Assembly: GCF_000341145.1 (NCBI RefSeq)
Contig: NZ_ANBE01000048.1
Span: 1-34,946, forward strand
Reading direction: 5' to 3'
From: Nocardiopsis xinjiangensis YIM 90004
Lineage (GTDB): Bacteria; Actinomycetota; Actinomycetes; Streptosporangiales; Streptosporangiaceae
Length of the DNA stretch: 34,946 bases
The position numbers and the translations under genes are program-made. Below, in pieces: positions 30,952-34,946 of the stretch (positions are counted from its first letter, which is position 1; each line of letters starts with the position of its first letter). The notes under the pieces were generated by a model. The model was not told the origin of the DNA. It worked only from the letters and a program-made list of their open reading frames with translations, and did not search any database.

Positions 30952-32547
30952 TCATCCCTGACTCGCGAAGGACTCTCCGACCGATGCGGCCAGCTGCAGA
31001 TAGGCGTCCTTGGTGGCAGGTGCGAGCTGCTCGAGGTCGACCTCGGCTCCCTCCTCCAGGTGCCCGTCCCAGGGGACCCGCACCACACCTCGGCAGCGAC
31101 CGGCGAAGTGCTGTTCGAGGCGGCCGAGATCGACGCTGCTCTTGCTGTTGGAACGCACCATCGACAGCACCACGACGGCCCCGCGCACCAGCCCGACGTG
31201 GCCGTGGGCCTCGAGCCAGTCGAGGGTGGCGCTGGCGCTGCGGGCGCCGTCCACCGAGGCGGAACTGACGAGCACGACCTGGTCGGCGAGGCCGAGCACG
31301 CCCCCCATCGCCGAGTGCAGCAGCCCGGTACCGCAATCGGTGAGGCAGATCGAGTAGAAGTGCTCGACGATCCGGGAGACCTCGCGGTAGTCCTCCTCGC
31401 TGAAGGCCTCCGATACCGCGGGGTCCCGGTCGGAGGCGAGGATCTCCAGGCGACTGGGCGACTGCGAGGTGAACCCTCGGATGTCGGCGTAGCGGGAGAT
31501 GAGATGGCGTTCGTTGAGCAGGTCGCGGATGGTCGCCGCGGTCTCCAGACGCACCTTGTCGGAGAGTGTTCCGCGGTCGGGGTTGGCGTCCACGGCCAGG
31601 GCCCGGTCGCCCCGGAGCGAGGCCAGCGTGGCGCCCAGCGCGACGGTGGTGGTGGTCTTGCCGACCCCGCCCTTGAGGCTGAGCACGGCCACCCGGTGGT
31701 GTCCGGACGCCACGGGTGTGCAGGCGCGGGCCACGAGTTCCCGTTGGCGTAGGACCTTGCCGGACTCGCCGGGGTTGACGAGCCCGAAGGTCGCGTTGTG
31801 TACGGCGCGGCGCCATCCGCCGCTGGGGCCTTGCCTGCGGTTGCGCACGAGGGTCGCGGCCTGGAGGGAGTCGGCGGTCTCCCCGTCACCACGGTCGGTC
31901 GCCTTCGGCGGTCCCCCGCGGCCGGCCGGATCCTCCCGCCCGTTCCGAGGGCCGGTCGGAGCATTCGGTCCGGACCCGGGTTCGGGCGGACCGCCCGGCC
32001 CGGACCGGGGCTCGGGCCGCGCTGCCGGCTCGGGGGGCCGGAGCCCGGCGGAAGGCGGCCTGGGCGATACCCACGGCGAGTCCGTCGGGGGTTCGGCGAC
32101 GGTGTCGAGCGGTGGCAGCTGCTCGGGTTCGGGAACCTCGGGCTCGGGGTTCGAGCGCCGTGGGGCGAGCGGATCGGCCCCGGGCTCCTCCGAGGCCTCG
32201 GGGCGGCGCGGCCGAGGACGTGAACCCGGCACGAGTCGCACGGTGCTGCCTCGTACCTCCTCCTCCGTCTCCTCCGGGTCGTCCTCCTCCTCGACGGGTT
32301 CGGTCTCCTCCTCCGAAAAGGGCGGAACGGGCCCCGATCCGGGCAGCGGGGGCCGGGGTTCCTCGGGCTGACGGGCGTAGGGCGGCGGGGGCGGCGGTGC
32401 CCCCTCGAAACCGCCGAACCACTGCTCCCTGGGGGAGGGGGCCGACGGCTGCGCACCGGGGACGTCCTCGGCGAAGGACCCTTCGGCCGCGTCCCGCCCG
32501 GGGGACTCGGCGTCCGCACCCGGCTCGTGCTGTTCGTGCTGTGCCAC
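30952..32547 (-). CDS. EspI-like MinD/ParA-family ATPase with proline-rich N-terminus
   Basis: A 531-residue protein. The first 230 residues are disordered and rich in Pro, Glu and Gly, with a PPPPPP stretch. The C-terminal 280 form a MinD/ParA P-loop domain with deviant Walker A KGGVGKT (292-298), signature lysine kept, followed by DANPDRGTLSDK and LTDCGTG. The GWRR segment before the P-loop, and the general plan, match mycobacterial EspI (ESX-1). EspI-type proteins couple to type VII secretion, but no ESX or WXG100 gene is in this window. I chose GTG 32547 because AGGAG lies seven bases upstream; ATG 32574 would add nine residues. Possible alternative role: polar positioning or partition. 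Confidence 0.85.
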   Translation of the reverse strand: MAQHEQHEPGADAESPGRDAAEGSFAEDVPGAQPSAPSPREQWFGGFEGAPPPPPPYARQPEEPRPPLPGSGPVPPFSEEETEPVEEEDDPEETEEEVRGSTVRLVPGSRPRPRRPEASEEPGADPLAPRRSNPEPEVPEPEQLPPLDTVAEPPTDSPWVSPRPPSAGLRPPEPAARPEPRSGPGGPPEPGSGPNAPTGPRNGREDPAGRGGPPKATDRGDGETADSLQAATLVRNRRQGPSGGWRRAVHNATFGLVNPGESGKVLRQRELVARACTPVASGHHRVAVLSLKGGVGKTTTTVALGATLASLRGDRALAVDANPDRGTLSDKVRLETAATIRDLLNERHLISRYADIRGFTSQSPSRLEILASDRDPAVSEAFSEEDYREVSRIVEHFYSICLTDCGTGLLHSAMGGVLGLADQVVLVSSASVDGARSASATLDWLEAHGHVGLVRGAVVVLSMVRSNSKSSVDLGRLEQHFAGRCRGVVRVPWDGHLEEGAEVDLEQLAPATKDAYLQLAASVGESFASQG

Positions 32548-32706
32548 CGGAGGTCTCCTGCGTTGAGGGGTCATGAGTGGTCGGACCCAAGAGACGCTCG
32601 GGCCCGGCCATAGGGTTCACTCGGCTTCACTCATACCCGCCACCGGCGGCACAAGCATCACGTCCTGCCGACCTCGCCGTTCCTTCGGTCCCGCCCCGCC
32701 CGACCC

Positions 32707-32735
32707 TCGAAGTCGGCCCCACGTCTCGGTACTGT
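32707..32735 (+). promoter_or_regulatory. Leaderless promoter of the quinone oxidoreductase gene
   Basis: TACTGT (32730-32735) ends seven bases before ATG 32743, with TCGAAG 17 bases further upstream as a weak -35. No Shine-Dalgarno sequence precedes the ATG. Confidence 0.5.
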
Positions 32736-32742
32736 CGGAACC

Positions 32743-33717
32743 ATGTATGCGATCTCCGTCACCGAACCCGGCGGCCCCGAGGCCCTCCTCTGGTCCGAAG
32801 TCCCCGACCCCGTCCTCTCCGAGGGAGAGGTCCTGGTGGACGTGGCCGCCACCGCCGTCAACCGCGCCGACGTCGCCCAGCGGGAGGGCCGTTACCCGCC
32901 ACCCGCAGGCGCCTCGGAGTACCCGGGGCTGGAATGCTCGGGCACCGTGGCCGCTCTGGGGCCGGGGACCGAGGGCTCCGGCTGGTCGGTCGGCGACCGC
33001 GTGTGCGCGCTGTTGGCCGGCGGCGGGTACGCGGAGAAGGTCGCGGTACCGGTCGGCCAGCTGCTGCCGGTGCCCCCGGGCATCGGGTTGGAGGAGGCGG
33101 CGAGCCTGCCGGAGGTGGCCTGCACGGTCTGGTCGAACCTGATCATGGTCGGGCGACTGCGCGCGGGCGAGACCGTCCTGGTCCACGGCGGCGGCAGCGG
33201 GATCGGCACGTTCGCGATCCAGTTCGCCCGGGCCCTGGGGGCGCGGGTCGCGGTCACCGCCGGCAGCGACGAGAAACTGGCGGCCTGCCGTGAGCTCGGA
33301 GCGGAGATCACCGTGAACTACCGCTCCGAGGACTTCACCGAGCGTTTGCGCGAGGAGGGCGGTGCCGACCTGATCCTCGACATCATGGGCGGCGCCTATC
33401 TCGACAAGAACCTGCGTGCCCTGCGCACCGGCGGCCGTGTCACGGTCATCGCACTCATGGGAGGGCGCAGCGCGGAACTGGACCTCGGTCGTATGCTCGC
33501 CAAGAGGCTCTCCGTGCACGCGACCTCGCTGCGCTCCCGCCCCGTCGAAGAGAAGGCGGCGATCGTCGCGGGAGTACTGGAGCAGGTCTGGCCGTTGATC
33601 GAAGACAGGAAGATCCGGCCCGTCGTCGACCGTTCGCTGCCGATGCGCGAGGCGCCCGAGGCGCACCGCGCCATGGAGGCGAGTGAGCACACTGGCAAGA
33701 TCCTCCTCACACGGTGA
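32743..33717 (+). CDS. NAD(P)H quinone oxidoreductase, PIG3 type
   Basis: A 324-residue zinc-free medium-chain dehydrogenase. The N-terminal GroES-like half has VNRADVAQREGRYPPPAGASEYPGLE, the pattern of the PIG3 subfamily. The nucleotide-binding fold has HGGGSGIGTFAIQFA. No zinc ligands are present, so it is a quinone reductase rather than an alcohol dehydrogenase; human PIG3 reduces quinones with NADPH. The substrate in bacteria is unknown. It is followed 25 bases later by bpa, probably in one transcript; I recall a related gene near bpa in M. tuberculosis as well. Confidence 0.92.
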   Translation: MYAISVTEPGGPEALLWSEVPDPVLSEGEVLVDVAATAVNRADVAQREGRYPPPAGASEYPGLECSGTVAALGPGTEGSGWSVGDRVCALLAGGGYAEKVAVPVGQLLPVPPGIGLEEAASLPEVACTVWSNLIMVGRLRAGETVLVHGGGSGIGTFAIQFARALGARVAVTAGSDEKLAACRELGAEITVNYRSEDFTERLREEGGADLILDIMGGAYLDKNLRALRTGGRVTVIALMGGRSAELDLGRMLAKRLSVHATSLRSRPVEEKAAIVAGVLEQVWPLIEDRKIRPVVDRSLPMREAPEAHRAMEASEHTGKILLTR

Positions 33718-33742
33718 CGGTGTTCGGACCAGAAGGGAACCC

Positions 33743-34300
33743 ATGAGCAACGAGGACCACGAGCAGGAACGCCCCCAGCTTCTGGTGATGGGCGACCAGC
33801 AGCAGGGTGAGGACGGGGACGAGGGTTCCTCCGAGGAGCCGCGCACCCTGTCCGACATGGTGGAACAGCCGGCGAAGGTCATGCGGATCGGCAGCATGAT
33901 CCGGCAGCTCCTGGAGGAGGTGAAGGCCGCACCGCTGGACGACGCCAGCCGTGCGCGCCTGAAGGAGATCCACGAGTCCTCCATCAAGGAACTGGAGGAC
34001 GGCCTGGCCCCCGAACTCATCGAGGAGCTGGAACGGCTCACCCTGCCCTTCGCGGAGGGTTCCTCTCCCAGCGACGCCGAGCTGCGTATCGCCCAGGCCC
34101 AACTGGTGGGCTGGCTCGAAGGGTTGTTCCACGGGATCCAGACGACGCTGTTCGCCCAGCAGATGGCGGCCCGGGCCCAGCTGGAGAACATGCGCAAGGC
34201 CCTGCCGCAGGGGATGGCCGCGGGCATGCAGCAGGCCGGGGGCCCTGGTGATCCGGGCGATCAGGGCAGTGATGGGCGGCTGGGCGGCCCCTACCTCTGA
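33743..34300 (+). CDS. bpa: Bacterial proteasome activator Bpa (PafE)
   Basis: A 185-residue DUF2587 protein. An acidic N-terminal region (about 1-35) leads into a helical bundle from about 38 to 155, with LSDMVEQPAKVMRIGSMIR and GWLEGLFHGIQTTLFAQQMAAR being the most conserved-looking parts. The last residues are Gly-Gly-Pro-Tyr-Leu: the penultimate Tyr matches the HbYX-like tail (GQYL in M. tuberculosis) that docks into the 20S proteasome and opens its gate. It forms a dodecameric ring that lets the proteasome degrade unfolded proteins without ATP. Its presence implies a proteasome elsewhere in this genome. AAGGGA before ATG 33743. Confidence 0.95.
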   Translation: MSNEDHEQERPQLLVMGDQQQGEDGDEGSSEEPRTLSDMVEQPAKVMRIGSMIRQLLEEVKAAPLDDASRARLKEIHESSIKELEDGLAPELIEELERLTLPFAEGSSPSDAELRIAQAQLVGWLEGLFHGIQTTLFAQQMAARAQLENMRKALPQGMAAGMQQAGGPGDPGDQGSDGRLGGPYL

Positions 34301-34319
34301 GCACACCCCGCACACGCGA

Positions 34320-34353
34320 CGAGCCCGCCGCAGAACGTTCCACGGCGGGCTCG
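34320..34353. terminator. Bidirectional terminator between bpa and serS
   Basis: Perfect 11-base arms CGAGCCCGCCG and CGGCGGGCTCG with a 12-base loop, between convergent stops at 34300 and 34385. Confidence 0.82.
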
Positions 34354-34384
34354 GTGGTTTCTCGGAGACTGCTCGCCCCGGCGC

Positions 34385-34946
34385 CTACTTGCCCTTGGCG
34401 GGGCGGACGGGCTCCAGGACATCGCGGCCCACGTAGGGGCGCAGCGCCTCGGGGACCACGACCGAACCGTCCTCGCGCTGGTGGTTCTCCAGGATCGCGA
34501 CGATCCACCGGGTCGTGGCGAGGGTCCCGTTGAGGGTCGCGGCGAAGCGCGGCTTGCCGTCCTCGTCGCGGTAACGGACGTTGAGCCGCCGGGCCTGGAA
34601 CTGGGTGCAGTTGGAGGTCGACGTCAGCTCGCGGTAGGTGCCCTGCGTGGGGACCCAGGCCTCGCAGTCGTACTTGCGGGCCGCGCTGGTGCCCAGGTCG
34701 CCGCCGGCGATGTCGACGACGCGGTAGGGCAGCTCGAGCTTGTCGAGCATGTCGCGTTCCCAGGACAGCAGCCGCTGGTGCTCCTCCTGCGCACGGTCCG
34801 GGTGGGAGTAGACGAACATCTCCACCTTGTTGAACTGGTGCACACGGATGATGCCGCGGGTGTCCTTGCCGTACGATCCGGCCTCCCGGCGGAAGCAGGA
34901 CGACCAGCCGATGTAGCGGTTGGGCAGGGAATCGGCGGGGCGGGGA
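34385..34946 (-). CDS. serS: Seryl-tRNA synthetase, C-terminal part (runs off the window)
   Basis: The last 186 residues of a class II synthetase; the N-terminal part is beyond the window end. Motif 2 is visible as [21 protein letters not shown], with the ATP-binding Arg, and the serine- and ATP-site region continues to [21 protein letters not shown] and the motif 3 region [20 protein letters not shown]. It charges tRNA-Ser with serine, including the tRNA-Ser(TGA) in this window. It is convergent with bpa. Confidence 0.97.
   Translation of the reverse strand, partial: PRPADSLPNRYIGWSSCFRREAGSYGKDTRGIIRVHQFNKVEMFVYSHPDRAQEEHQRLLSWERDMLDKLELPYRVVDIAGGDLGTSAARKYDCEAWVPTQGTYRELTSTSNCTQFQARRLNVRYRDEDGKPRFAATLNGTLATTRWIVAILENHQREDGSVVVPEALRPYVGRDVLEPVRPAKGK

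Overview
The window is high-GC, densely coding actinomycete DNA with GC-rich codon third positions. Gene content points to the Streptomyces/Nocardiopsis side of the phylum: a BldG anti-anti-sigma factor, WblA, a PASTA-bearing class A penicillin-binding protein, a proteasome activator (Bpa) and an AfsR-type regulator. My best guess is a member of the Nocardiopsaceae, judged by gene content and not by any search. It is ordinary chromosomal core at both ends with a more accessory middle (about 17-29 kb). I see no phage, IS element, CRISPR array or biosynthetic cluster.

Layout. (1) 0-3.5 kb: a MrfA/SftH-type DNA helicase divergent from bldG and its anti-sigma partner; the shared 230-base promoter region carries two inverted repeats and a sigma-B-like promoter candidate. 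(2) 3.6-16.9 kb: a block matching the gene order I recall for M. tuberculosis Rv3671c-Rv3683: marP, CoA-pyrophosphatase-like NUDIX, nth, crp, MBL hydrolase, RidA, DUF4177, two Get3/ArsA-like ATPases, wblA, PASTA class A PBP, then a YqeY protein and a metallophosphoesterase. The thioredoxin-like gene that lies between the NUDIX gene and nth in mycobacteria is absent. (3) 16.9-18.8 kb: tRNA-Pro(CGG), a CPBP membrane protease and a secreted AA10 lytic polysaccharide monooxygenase. (4) 19.2-22.8 kb: a 1014-residue AfsR-like regulator and, upstream of it, a 51-residue acidic peptide gene with tandem PxEE repeats. The peptide gene has a structured leader of about 200 bases and a promoter carrying three 11-bp-phased direct repeats of the type bound by SARP proteins. 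I consider this the most interesting unit in the window. (5) 23-27.4 kb: NUDIX, a small membrane protein, DUF2786, a compact DnaA-box cluster, a divergent beta-clamp (DnaN) homologue, and a hotdog thioesterase with an operator palindrome against its start codon. (6) 27.4-34.9 kb: tRNA-Ser(TGA), FkbM methyltransferase, two tandem universal stress proteins, an EspI-like MinD/ParA ATPase without ESX genes nearby, a PIG3-type quinone oxidoreductase with bpa, and the C-terminal part of serS running off the window.

Regulation. At least six genes (nth, the first ArsA-like ATPase, the PBP, the YqeY gene, the AfsR-like gene and the quinone oxidoreductase) have a TAnnnT -10 element 6-8 bases before the start codon and no Shine-Dalgarno sequence. 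This is the signature of leaderless mRNAs, and I used it to set starts. Most convergent gene pairs are separated by strong perfect hairpins. A Crp-like operator lies just upstream of crp. Family statements come from memory of these families; no database search was possible.
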